In this document: piece after piece, positions 24,254-32,012 of the stretch | Position numbering within the stretch: the first letter of the stretch is position 1 | Layout of the letters: every line of letters begins with the position of its first letter | Source: Anaerolineales bacterium | GTDB taxonomy: Bacteria; Chloroflexota; Anaerolineae; Anaerolineales; Villigracilaceae | Direction of reading: 5' to 3' | Assembly (NCBI GenBank): GCA_020847355.1 | Contig: JADLCG010000149.1 | Location: 1-35,814 of the forward strand | DNA: 35,814 nt | Notes under the pieces: generated by a model | What the model was told of the DNA's origin: nothing | Databases searched by the model: none | The model's input: only the letters and a program-made list of their open reading frames with translations | Program-made: the position numbers and the translations under genes

Positions 24254-24982
24254 ATGAAAAACAAACCAATCCTCTTTATTACCTTACTCGTATTGGCTAC
24301 GTTGGCTTGTTCGGCGGTTTCAAATATTTTAGCTACGCCAACTCCACTCCCCACGAATACGCCCGTTCCAACCAACACGCCAATTCCGACTAGCACGCCG
24401 CCCCCTTCGCCAACTCTGGCGGCTTCCCTGTTTGAAGAAACTGAATTTTCTGAAACGGGTTGCTTTGGCGGTGAATCAGAGGGAGAGAACGTAAATTACA
24501 TCCCTAAAGACGGTCAATTTCAATTGGAGATAAAGACCCCTTCATGGATTGCTTGGAATTATTGCAACACTTACCTTACGCCGAACGACTTTATCTATGA
24601 AGGCGATGTGACGACGCTGGGCGGTCCCGACGAAAATGCGCTAGGGCTCATCTTCAATTATAGCGATACTTCAAAAGAATTTTACGGCTTTGTGATCAGC
24701 GCAAATGGCCGGTACGCTTTTATAAAAGACAGCGTGAATTATACCGAGACCAAATATTTAGCGGATTGGCAATCTTCATCTGCGATTCAACTTGGCAACG
24801 CCACGAACCATCTCAAAATAGAAGCGCACGGCGCCTCCTTTAAGTATTATGTCAACGGCACGGCGCTGGGCGAAATCAGCAATTCAGATTTGGGGCACGG
24901 CAGAATTGGTTTTGTCGCCAGTACGTTTGGTCAAGGCGGCGTGCAAACCGCGTTTGACAACCTCAAAGTGACTGCGCCTTAA
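24254..24982 (+). CDS. Lipoprotein with Thr/Pro linker and concanavalin-like beta domain
   Basis: 242 residues. The signal peptide ends in a lipobox (LATLAC, C19). A linker of Thr-Pro repeats at about 28-55 leads to a beta-sandwich resembling LamG/DUF1080-type domains: DFIYEGDVTTLGG, ALGLIFNYSDTSKEFYGFVIS, HLKIEAHGASFKYYVNGTALGEI and GRIGFVASTFG. Such domains often bind glycans. It should stand out from the cell membrane on its linker. Single gene with its own -10 box and terminator, divergent from the Nudix gene. Confidence 0.82.
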   Translation: MKNKPILFITLLVLATLACSAVSNILATPTPLPTNTPVPTNTPIPTSTPPPSPTLAASLFEETEFSETGCFGGESEGENVNYIPKDGQFQLEIKTPSWIAWNYCNTYLTPNDFIYEGDVTTLGGPDENALGLIFNYSDTSKEFYGFVISANGRYAFIKDSVNYTETKYLADWQSSSAIQLGNATNHLKIEAHGASFKYYVNGTALGEISNSDLGHGRIGFVASTFGQGGVQTAFDNLKVTAP

Positions 24983-24987
24983 AAGTG

Positions 24988-25020
24988 AATGCCCCGCAAT
25001 TTGCGGGGCATTTTTTATTT
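24988..25020. terminator. Bidirectional rho-independent terminator
   Basis: Stem AATGCCCCGC (24988-24997) with GCGGGGCATT (25003-25012), loop AATTT, followed by TTTTATTT. It starts 5 bases after the lipoprotein stop and overlaps the end of the convergent pirin gene. Confidence 0.9.
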
Positions 25021-25854
25021 AACGAAATTGCCGCTTCGTAAATCGGCGATGGTTTGTTGTATCTCTGCGGTTGTGTTCATGACGAAAGGTCCATACGGCG
25101 CGATGGGCTCTTTGAATGGCGCGCCCGCCATGAGCATAAAGCGGACTCCCGCTTCGCTCTTAACTTCGAGTTGGTCGCCATCTGCGTTGAATGTAACCAT
25201 GCGGATGGATTCTACGGCTTCTCCCGAAAATTCTCCCGCGCCTTCAAAGACGTAAACGCGGACGGCATGTCCGCTGGGGATGGGGCAAATGAATCTCGAA
25301 GCGGGAGCCAACTTCACGTCCAGATAAAGAGGCGCGGCGGCGATTTCCGTCACGGGCCCGCTGGTTGCATCCATTTTTCCGGCAACGAGACGAATAGATG
25401 CGCCGTCTTTTTCCACAATAGGTATTGAAGATGATTTTATTTCTTGATAGCGCGGCGGACTCATTTTTTGCGCGGCGGGTAGGTTGACCCAAAGTTGAAA
25501 GCCGTAAATATTTCCGCCCGCGCTGCGGCGCGGCATTTCTTCGTGCAAGATTCCGCGCCCGGAAGTCATCCATTGCACATCGCCTGCGCCAATCGTGCCA
25601 GCGTTGCCCAAGCTATCGCGGTGACTGACTTCGCCGTCCAGCATGTAGGTGACGGTTTCAATGCCGCGATGCGGGTGCATGGGGAAGCCGCGCAGGGGAC
25701 CTTCCATAGGGTTGTTGAATGCGAAATGGTCGAAGAGTAAGAAGGGATCGTGTTGGTTGCTGACGTGCGGACCAAAAGACCGGCGAAGCAATACGCCTGC
25801 GCCTTCGATCACTAATTTAGGTTCGATAATTTGAGAGATAGTTATATTCTTCAT
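25015..25854 (-). CDS. Pirin family protein (bicupin)
   Basis: 279 residues. The N-terminal cupin carries the pirin metal site H60, H62, H104 and E106 (MHPHRGIETVTYML; GILHEEMP). The C-terminal cupin (about 170-275) ends with PYGPFVMNTTAEIQQTI, typical of the family. Some pirins are iron-binding transcription cofactors and others are quercetin dioxygenases; the sequence cannot decide. No Shine-Dalgarno is visible before the ATG. Last gene of the minus-strand run that starts with the CtlX-like gene. Confidence 0.93.
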   Translation of the reverse strand: MKNITISQIIEPKLVIEGAGVLLRRSFGPHVSNQHDPFLLFDHFAFNNPMEGPLRGFPMHPHRGIETVTYMLDGEVSHRDSLGNAGTIGAGDVQWMTSGRGILHEEMPRRSAGGNIYGFQLWVNLPAAQKMSPPRYQEIKSSSIPIVEKDGASIRLVAGKMDATSGPVTEIAAAPLYLDVKLAPASRFICPIPSGHAVRVYVFEGAGEFSGEAVESIRMVTFNADGDQLEVKSEAGVRFMLMAGAPFKEPIAPYGPFVMNTTAEIQQTIADLRSGNFVK

Positions 25855-25916
25855 GCAATGCAGATGCGCTTGCGCGGGTTGATATTACGTAAGAGTATTG
25901 TAAGCGCGGAAACGCT

Positions 25917-26513
25917 TTACTTTTGCAGGGGCCCGATCCAGGTTTCGGCAAAGGCGAGGAATGCCGAGCTTGAGAAGATGCCGTTTTCATCTTGCGCCAC
26001 TTTGATTTCGCCGAGCAGGTTTTGATTATTGAGTTTGATCGTTCCGTTTTGGCATGGGCAAATGGTGGTAGTTAGATCGTAGTGCGCTTCTCCGGCTGGG
26101 AAACCAGTCCAGATAATTTGTTTGCGATCTAACGGGTTTTTCCATTCCACCTCGATTTTTAGGTTTGGCGTTTGACAGAGGATTTGATATTCGTTTCCAT
26201 TGTAGGTATGGGTGATTTGCGCTTTGCTCAATGGCAAATTATGGACCGGAATTTCTTGAAATTCTGGAAAGTGCCGAGTTAGGTTTTCGATTAAGGTGCG
26301 CGCTAGCTGAGGGTTATCGGTGAAAACCGCTCCGAGATTGATTTCTGGCGCGGTTTCTGCCAGCCAGAGAATCAGGACGCGCCCAACTCCGGACGGACTA
26401 TCCGTGCAATGCCAATAGCTGGCGACGGCGATCCGTTCTTGGGTTTGGGGGTTGAATAAGGCGATGTTTGGGTTTTCGCCGCTGAAGAAAACGGGGCGTT
26501 TGGCTTCGATCAT
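25917..26513 (-). CDS. Hypothetical protein
   Basis: 198 residues with no signal peptide or membrane helix. I do not recognise the family. It reads as a soluble mixed alpha/beta protein: RVLILWLAE and QLARTLIENLTRHFPEF suggest strand-helix units, and a CPC pair occurs late (TTICPCQNG). AGG lies 7 bases before the ATG. It lies 60 bases downstream of the MFS gene and 62 upstream of the pirin gene. The overlapping Arg/His-rich frame covering the MFS gene is not coding. Confidence 0.7.
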   Translation of the reverse strand: MIEAKRPVFFSGENPNIALFNPQTQERIAVASYWHCTDSPSGVGRVLILWLAETAPEINLGAVFTDNPQLARTLIENLTRHFPEFQEIPVHNLPLSKAQITHTYNGNEYQILCQTPNLKIEVEWKNPLDRKQIIWTGFPAGEAHYDLTTTICPCQNGTIKLNNQNLLGEIKVAQDENGIFSSSAFLAFAETWIGPLQK

Positions 26514-26573
26514 TTTTACCTGCCTGTGGGGGAATAGAATTTTTCAGAGTGGGGAATTTTAGAGAAGGCTGAA

Positions 26574-27815
26574 TCAGCCGTCGGTTAAGAGCGGGGCGAT
26601 TTTGATTTTGGAGAAGTTGTACAAGGCGAAGAGTCCGGTTGAACTGATCAGCCCGATCAATAAGCCGCCGATCCAGATGGCTTGTGGGAAGAAAGCGTCG
26701 TTGAGATAGCCGCCGAGGAGCGGCGCAAAGGTGCGCGCTAAGCCCCAGCCAAACCAATAGACGCTCATGTATCTGCCGCGTAAATGGGCGGGAGAAATAT
26801 CCGCCACGTATTTGCTGGCGGTTGGCACGATGGTGAGTTCGCCGAAAGTGAGGATGATCATGCTTAATAGAAAGCCCCAAAAATCGGTCATTAGCGCCAC
26901 ACTGCCTACGCCGATTGCGTAAAGCAACATGCCGACGGCGACGACGGGCAAGGTGTTGTATTTGCGCGTGATGCGCGTGACGGAGAATTGAACGAAGACG
27001 CACATGAGCGCGTTGGCGGTGGGTATCCAGCCGTAGAGCGCTTCGGTGACGTTATAGTTGGTCTTGGCGTACACGGGCATGAGGACCCAGATGAGAGTTG
27101 GGGCGGTGAGTCCTAAGCCGGTGAGGAGGACGAATGCCATGTAGCTTTGATCTTTGAGGATGTGGAGGTAACTGTTTTGATTGGCGTGAGTTTCTGCGTG
27201 AGGGCGCTCTTCGGCGGCGACTTGATGCGCGTGATGCAAAGTCTCTTTGGCTAAAATAAAAAGTAGCAAGCTGTAAATGAGAAAACCGCTGGTTGCCGCA
27301 TAAAAAGCGAGATTATATGAAACGGCGGCGAGAAAGCCGCCCAGCGCCGGACCAAGGGCGAACGCGGCATTGTGCGCGATGCGATTGATGGCATAACCGT
27401 CGGTGCGTTGTTCGCTGGGGAGCATATCTGCGAGCATGGCGTCCGCGCCGACTTGGTAAAGCGGGTTGGAAAGCCCAATCAGAATCATCAGCGTCATGAA
27501 TTCGGCGTAGGTGTTCGCTTTCATCAGGAAGAAATAAGCGGCGCCGGTCATGGCGAGGCTGAGAACCATTACCACTTTGCGCCCAATTTTATCGGCGAGC
27601 GTGCCGGCGAGGAGCGAAGAAAATAAACCGGTGGCGGCATTTGCAGAAATCAAAGCCGCCACGGCGCTGAGCGGCAGGCTTAACTTTTCGCTGACGTAGA
27701 TCAGGATGAAGGGCCAGACCATGCTTCCGCCAGCGGTGCTGATGACGATGCCCATAATCATCAGCCAATATTGGCGCGGATATTGATTGTAGAATAATTT
27801 TATTTTTGAGAACAT
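26574..27815 (-). CDS. MFS family transporter
   Basis: 413 residues with about 12 membrane helices. The family motif between helices 2 and 3 is present (GTLADKIGRK), and a His/Glu-rich loop (HHAHQVAAEERPHAETHANQ) joins the two halves. The second half has SPAHLRGRYMSVYWFGWGL, typical of drug or small-solute exporters. The substrate cannot be read from sequence. The ATG is 12 bases after the stop of the CtlX-like gene and has no clear Shine-Dalgarno, so translation may be coupled; the transporter could move the substrate or product of that hydrolase. Confidence 0.92.
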   Translation of the reverse strand: MFSKIKLFYNQYPRQYWLMIMGIVISTAGGSMVWPFILIYVSEKLSLPLSAVAALISANAATGLFSSLLAGTLADKIGRKVVMVLSLAMTGAAYFFLMKANTYAEFMTLMILIGLSNPLYQVGADAMLADMLPSEQRTDGYAINRIAHNAAFALGPALGGFLAAVSYNLAFYAATSGFLIYSLLLFILAKETLHHAHQVAAEERPHAETHANQNSYLHILKDQSYMAFVLLTGLGLTAPTLIWVLMPVYAKTNYNVTEALYGWIPTANALMCVFVQFSVTRITRKYNTLPVVAVGMLLYAIGVGSVALMTDFWGFLLSMIILTFGELTIVPTASKYVADISPAHLRGRYMSVYWFGWGLARTFAPLLGGYLNDAFFPQAIWIGGLLIGLISSTGLFALYNFSKIKIAPLLTDG

Positions 27816-27827
27816 GTTTGCAAAAAA

Positions 27828-28760
27828 TTAGGCTCTGGCTGTGAGGTGGATGCCGGCGAGCATACAGCGAACCGATCCGCCCGCCAACTCGATGGTGGGG
27901 ATGCTGACCGGCAGGATTTGCGCGCTACTTTCAATGACTTTGATTTGTTCCGCTTCCAAGGCGTTGAGTCCCCGCTGAGAGATGATCAGGAGGCGGTCTT
28001 TCGCGCCGGTGAGTTCGAGGGCGTTGCCGGAAAATTCTAGGATTTGGCTACGGCTGAGGTTGATGACTTGACGTCCGCTGTGCGTGAGGCGGGCTTGAAT
28101 TTCGTTTCTGCGCGCCGTGTTGGCGATTAAGTCCAAGCAAATCAGCGCGTATTCGGCGGCGACGCTCATCATTACATTGGTGTGATAGATGGCTTTGCCG
28201 CATTCGTCCATTGCGTCGAAAGCCATTGGTTCATAACCAAACGTGGTGCAGAATCTTTCCAGAATGATTGGGTCGGCGCGATTGGAGCGGCTGACGTATG
28301 CCAGGCGCTCAACATGATCAAAAACCATTGCGCCGGTGCCTTCCAGAAAGAGATCGTCATATTCCAGCCCGGAATAATCAATGACTTCTTGCACGCGGTA
28401 TTCTTTTTTTAGCATTTCAATAATGTCGGCGCGGCGTTCGTTGCGGCGATTGGGCGAATACATTGGGTAGAGCGCCACGCGTCCGCCGTGATGTGTCGAG
28501 AACCAATTATTTGGGAAAACCGAATCCGGCGTGTTCTTTTCGCCGAAATCGTCAAAGACGTGAACTTTGACGCCGTGCGCGGTTAGCTCTTCGACTACTC
28601 GATCAAATTCGTCTCGCGCTTGCTGGGCAATCGTTTCGGGAGGAAGTTCGGTTTTTGCAAGTTGAAAAGCGTTGTCCGCCGCTGTTTGCGGGTTGGATCG
28701 GAATTGATGCGGGCGAATCATCACGACTGAAGCCGGGGATTGCACGTGCTGATAATTCAT
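27828..28760 (-). CDS. Amidinotransferase-fold hydrolase (CtlX/arginine deiminase-related)
   Basis: 310 residues. Motifs of the guanidine-group-modifying superfamily appear in order: PDSVFPNNWFSTHH, FLEGTGAMVFDH, AIYHTNVMM with the likely catalytic His, and GGSVRCMLAGIHL with the likely nucleophile C299. Overall it resembles CtlX citrulline-utilisation hydrolases. It should attack a guanidino or ureido compound such as arginine, citrulline or a dimethylated form; which one is open. GGAG lies 6 bases before the ATG. First gene of a pair with the MFS transporter. Confidence 0.87.
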   Translation of the reverse strand: MNYQHVQSPASVVMIRPHQFRSNPQTAADNAFQLAKTELPPETIAQQARDEFDRVVEELTAHGVKVHVFDDFGEKNTPDSVFPNNWFSTHHGGRVALYPMYSPNRRNERRADIIEMLKKEYRVQEVIDYSGLEYDDLFLEGTGAMVFDHVERLAYVSRSNRADPIILERFCTTFGYEPMAFDAMDECGKAIYHTNVMMSVAAEYALICLDLIANTARRNEIQARLTHSGRQVINLSRSQILEFSGNALELTGAKDRLLIISQRGLNALEAEQIKVIESSAQILPVSIPTIELAGGSVRCMLAGIHLTARA

Positions 28761-28824
28761 GGAATCTCCAAAGATATAACTCTATGGGGATTGTAACAGG
28801 GGAGCGTTAAAAGTCAAAACCTCT

Positions 28825-28929
28825 TTATGCGAGCGTTTGAGCTTCTTGAAGTTTAATCTGAGGATAAATAAAGCTTTCGAGAAACCAGCCGGAGCGGTGG
28901 AAAAAAATAATGAAGTTGTTTTTGGTCAA
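28825..28929 (-). pseudogene. Possible short coding remnant
   Basis: A 34-codon frame from a TTG at 28929 to TAA reads LTKNNFIIFFHRSGW followed by a few more aromatic and amphipathic residues. It looks protein-like for AT-rich spacer, but it has no ATG, no ribosome site and an in-frame stop 6 codons upstream. It may be a decayed gene end or chance. The rest of the 196-bp gap holds nothing I can name. Confidence 0.2.
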
Positions 28930-28956
28930 GCCGCCCTGAGAAAACTATGCAAGCGT

Positions 28957-30138
28957 TTAATATTTCCCGATTTCTTCCGCTAAAGGCGTAAGCAGTTCCA
29001 ATTTCCAGGGTTCGACGTGCGGCGCAATTGAACAGGCGGAACTGAGGATGTATCCGCCGCCCGGTTTGCCGATTTCGATTCGTTCGCTGGCTTCGGCGAT
29101 GACCTGCTCTTTTTCAGCGTATTCCAAGATCGAGACGGAGTTCATATTTCCCTTAAGAAAGAGCCGCTGACCGACTCCGTTTTTTGCATCCGCTAAATCC
29201 ACGTTGCCGAGCGGGTGCGGGTCAAGCGTGTCAATTCCTTGTGTGCCGGTCTGCTCCAGCAATTCAAGGCGGTCGCCGATCTTCCCGCAAGTGTGCGTGT
29301 AAACTGGCACGCCGCACGCTTTGACCGCTTCGGTGACGCGGCGCTCATAAGGCAAAACATATTCTGCATACATTTTAGGGGAAATGAATCCGCCGCCGGC
29401 AAATGCGGAGGAGATTAATACCGCGTCTACCCCGTGCCGAGCCTGTGCCTGCGCCCAAACAATTACCGCATCTGTGAGCCGCTCTAAAAGCGCTTTGACC
29501 TTTTCTTTTTCTTTTACCAGTCCGATGATTGCGTTTTGATAGCCAATTAATTCAAGGTAATGCGTGAAGGGCGAAAAAACTTCCCCGTGAATAGAAATTT
29601 CGCCGTTGGTTTTAGCGCGGACAAAATCAATGGTATCGAAGAAATAATCTGGCGGTTCGCTTAATAAACCATCGTCTGGTTTGCCTTCCAACCAAGGGAT
29701 GTGATACGTGTTCCACAGATAGCCGACAAATTGATCCACTGAGCCAATTCGTTCGGGGTCGAGCGTTTTCAAATCGGCGCGCGGCGTTAATTCCGGACGG
29801 GCAGAGTAAACGTATAAGGCGTTGTCGTCCCAAGGAATTAAGGTCACATGCCCGTTACGCCAAGTGACGACTTCGCCTTTTTTGGTTTCTTCAATTTTTT
29901 GAATTTGATTGAGGAGATCGCGCGGACGACCCGGCAGATTGATTAAAATCCCGTCAAATTGATAACGCTTTTGCATTCGCACCAACGCTTCGGCGAAACC
30001 TTCGCTGGTGAACCAAATTTCGTGCGGCTTTAGCCCGGCATTGAGAAAATAATGTCCTAATGCCAATTGAGACATGACGGGCACGCGGTCTGCCGTTGCG
30101 TGGCGCATGGCAAGCGCCGTCCGTTCGCGCCCGTTCAT
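28957..30138 (-). CDS. Uroporphyrinogen decarboxylase family protein, MtaA/CmuA-like methyltransferase type
   Basis: 393 residues with the URO-D fold (NGRERTALAMRHATADRVPV at the start). True UroD lacks a metal; this one has the zinc-ligand set of MtaA/CmuA-type methylcobamide methyltransferases: H282 and C284 (YTHTCGKIGD) and C369 (ILSSACSIAPH). Those enzymes move methyl groups between a corrinoid protein and coenzyme M or another acceptor. No corrinoid-binding protein is nearby. The start is 5 bases after the stop of the sugar permease, so it is the last gene of the sugar ABC operon; a role in handling a methylated sugar or ligand is plausible but unproven. Confidence 0.85.
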   Translation of the reverse strand: MNGRERTALAMRHATADRVPVMSQLALGHYFLNAGLKPHEIWFTSEGFAEALVRMQKRYQFDGILINLPGRPRDLLNQIQKIEETKKGEVVTWRNGHVTLIPWDDNALYVYSARPELTPRADLKTLDPERIGSVDQFVGYLWNTYHIPWLEGKPDDGLLSEPPDYFFDTIDFVRAKTNGEISIHGEVFSPFTHYLELIGYQNAIIGLVKEKEKVKALLERLTDAVIVWAQAQARHGVDAVLISSAFAGGGFISPKMYAEYVLPYERRVTEAVKACGVPVYTHTCGKIGDRLELLEQTGTQGIDTLDPHPLGNVDLADAKNGVGQRLFLKGNMNSVSILEYAEKEQVIAEASERIEIGKPGGGYILSSACSIAPHVEPWKLELLTPLAEEIGKY

Positions 30139-30143
30139 TGGAT

Positions 30144-30971
30144 TTAGCCTTTGATCGCTCCAGCCGTGAGACCTTTGATGAATTCACGTGCCAGCAGAAT
30201 GTATAAAATTAACAGAGGAATAGCCGCCAACGAAAGGACTGCAAGCGCGCGCGTCCAATCGGTGTGATATTGACCAAATAATAGCGAAACGCCCAGCGCA
30301 ACAGTGCGCGCGCTTTCTTGACGAATGAAAACCAGCGGGAACCAGAAATCGTTCCAGATTTTGATCATGTTGAAGATGGCGACAGTCGCCAGCGCGGGGC
30401 GCATCAGCGGAAGAACAACGCGGCTGTAAACCTGCCATTCGGAGGCGCCGTCCACCTTTGCGGCGTCGAACATTTCATTAGGCAATTCTTTGATGAAAGC
30501 GGTCAATACAAAAGTGGCGATTGGCATACCCATCGCCACGTATACGGGGATGAGACTCCAGATGGTGTTTTGTAAATTCAAGGCGATGATCAAACGCATT
30601 AGGTCAATTGTCCCTAAGCGGATTGGGATCATCAAGCCGGCGATGAAAAAGACATAAAGAAAGTTGGAGACCCGCGATTTCCATTTGGCGAGGGCGTAAG
30701 CCGCCATCGAACCGATGAAGAGAATTAGCGTCAGCGAAAGAATGGTGACGATCAGCGAGTTTGTAAAATATAAGCCAAAGTGACCGGCTTTCCAAACTTC
30801 AATGTAGCCGTCCAATGTAAAGTTTTTAGGCAGTCCGAACGGGTCTGCGAAAATTTCATTTTGCGGTTTGAAGGAATTGACGATGAGCGTCCAGAGCGGA
30901 AAGAGAACAATGATCGTCCAGACGGTTAAGACGATGTAAGTTAACGCGCGGTTGAATTTAGTTCGTAACAT
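30144..30971 (-). CDS. Carbohydrate ABC transporter permease, MalG type
   Basis: 275 residues, six membrane helices. The ATPase-coupling EAA loop is present (PNEMFDAAKVDGASEW...VVLPLMRPAL). The N-terminus has VLFPLWTLIVNSFKP and DPFGLPKNFTLDGYIEVW, typical of this family, with the periplasmic-type loop between helices 1 and 2. AGGAG lies 8 bases before the ATG. It follows the MalF-type permease by 11 bases. With its partner it forms the membrane channel for the binding protein at 32013-33296. Confidence 0.94.
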   Translation of the reverse strand: MLRTKFNRALTYIVLTVWTIIVLFPLWTLIVNSFKPQNEIFADPFGLPKNFTLDGYIEVWKAGHFGLYFTNSLIVTILSLTLILFIGSMAAYALAKWKSRVSNFLYVFFIAGLMIPIRLGTIDLMRLIIALNLQNTIWSLIPVYVAMGMPIATFVLTAFIKELPNEMFDAAKVDGASEWQVYSRVVLPLMRPALATVAIFNMIKIWNDFWFPLVFIRQESARTVALGVSLLFGQYHTDWTRALAVLSLAAIPLLILYILLAREFIKGLTAGAIKG

Positions 30972-30982
30972 GGCAGGCGCTC

Positions 30983-31945
30983 CTATTTCGTTTCGTCTGC
31001 ATTACGGCGCGAAAGGTAAAGCCAGAGCAATACGCCGGACATTAAGATGATAAAAGTGATGGTGGCAATGGTTGCGCCCATGCCCATATTGGGAATACCG
31101 GTTGGGTGTTCGCCTGCGATGCCCGTGCGGTAGAAGAGCGTGGCGAGCAAGTCGGTTGAATAAGCCGGTTCGCCTTTTGCGCCTGCCATCGCATAGATCA
31201 CGTCGAAGGCGTTGAAGTTATCCACAAAGGTCAGGATGGCGATAATGCCGAGCACCGGTTGAATGAGCGGAAATTTGATCTTCCAGAAAATTTCCCACTC
31301 GGAAGCGCCGTCAATGCTGGCGGCTTCGAGCAATTCTTCGGAAATGCCGGTTAGTCCGGCGAGGAACATAACGGTCGGCATACCGATCCATTGCCAAACT
31401 GAAGTTAAGGCGATGATGGGCAAGGCTAAATTTTCTCGGCCGAGCCAGGGCAAAGCCCACTGCTCCAAACCAATGCCCACTAAAACTTGATTAACCGCGC
31501 CCCAATTGGGGTTGAGGATTAAGGTCCAAAGAAAGCCAACCACCAGCACCGAAAGCGTGGTTGGGGTAAAGATCAGCGTGCGGAAGAAATTTCGGCCCTT
31601 GAAATCTGAAGATAGAAGGTTGGCAAATAATAAGCCCAAACTGTTTTGGACGATCATGTGAATTGCAAAAAAGATGCAGGTGTTCGTAACGGCGTTGAAA
31701 AATTTTTCGCGCCATAGCGGAACGGTGAATAGATCAATATAATTTTGAAAGCCAATGAATTCGGTTGGGTTGTACCCTTTCCCCGTGTAGAGACTGAGAC
31801 GCAATGAGTCAAAGAGGGGACCCGCCATGAAGACGAGGTAAACCAATAGAGCTGGGAGTAGAAATAGGACCCAGGTGAGTGTGCGCTGATTTTCGGTATT
31901 TAACAATCCTGGCTTTTGATTTTTTGAAAGGTTTGCTTGACTCAT
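30983..31945 (-). CDS. Carbohydrate ABC transporter permease, MalF type
   Basis: 320 residues from ATG 31945 (GAGG 7 bases upstream; an in-frame TTG one codon earlier is less likely). Six membrane helices, with FMAGPLFDSLRLSLY after helix 1 and the EAA loop EELLEAASIDGASEW...KIKFPLIQPVLG. It pairs with the MalG-type permease downstream. A strong hairpin separates it from the binding-protein gene. No ATPase gene is in the operon. Confidence 0.94.
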   Translation of the reverse strand: MSQANLSKNQKPGLLNTENQRTLTWVLFLLPALLVYLVFMAGPLFDSLRLSLYTGKGYNPTEFIGFQNYIDLFTVPLWREKFFNAVTNTCIFFAIHMIVQNSLGLLFANLLSSDFKGRNFFRTLIFTPTTLSVLVVGFLWTLILNPNWGAVNQVLVGIGLEQWALPWLGRENLALPIIALTSVWQWIGMPTVMFLAGLTGISEELLEAASIDGASEWEIFWKIKFPLIQPVLGIIAILTFVDNFNAFDVIYAMAGAKGEPAYSTDLLATLFYRTGIAGEHPTGIPNMGMGATIATITFIILMSGVLLWLYLSRRNADETK

Positions 31946-31964
31946 CAACTTTCCTCATTCAATA

Positions 31965-32000
31965 AATTGGCAGGGATGGCGTGCGCCATCCCTGCCAATT
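31965..32000 (-). promoter_or_regulatory. Intercistronic hairpin between binding protein and permease genes
   Basis: A perfect 16-bp stem, AATTGGCAGGGATGGC (31965-31980) with GCCATCCCTGCCAATT (31985-32000), loop GTGC. On the minus strand it is followed by TATTGAATG, not a T run, so it should reduce read-through or protect the upstream mRNA rather than end transcription fully. Confidence 0.75.
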
Positions 32001-32012
32001 ATATTCTATAAA

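Noticed and set aside
24196..24396. 67-residue N-terminal extension of the Nudix hydrolase
   Set aside because: It overlaps the lipoprotein gene on the other strand, and a ribosome site precedes the internal ATG at 24195.
25900..25920. Hairpin at the end of the 198-residue gene
   Set aside because: The stem has a bulge and no T run follows, so a terminator is not supported.
26398..27003. 201-codon Arg/His-rich minus-strand ORF
   Set aside because: It overlaps the MFS gene and the unknown 198-residue gene in another frame; its composition is that of a shifted frame.
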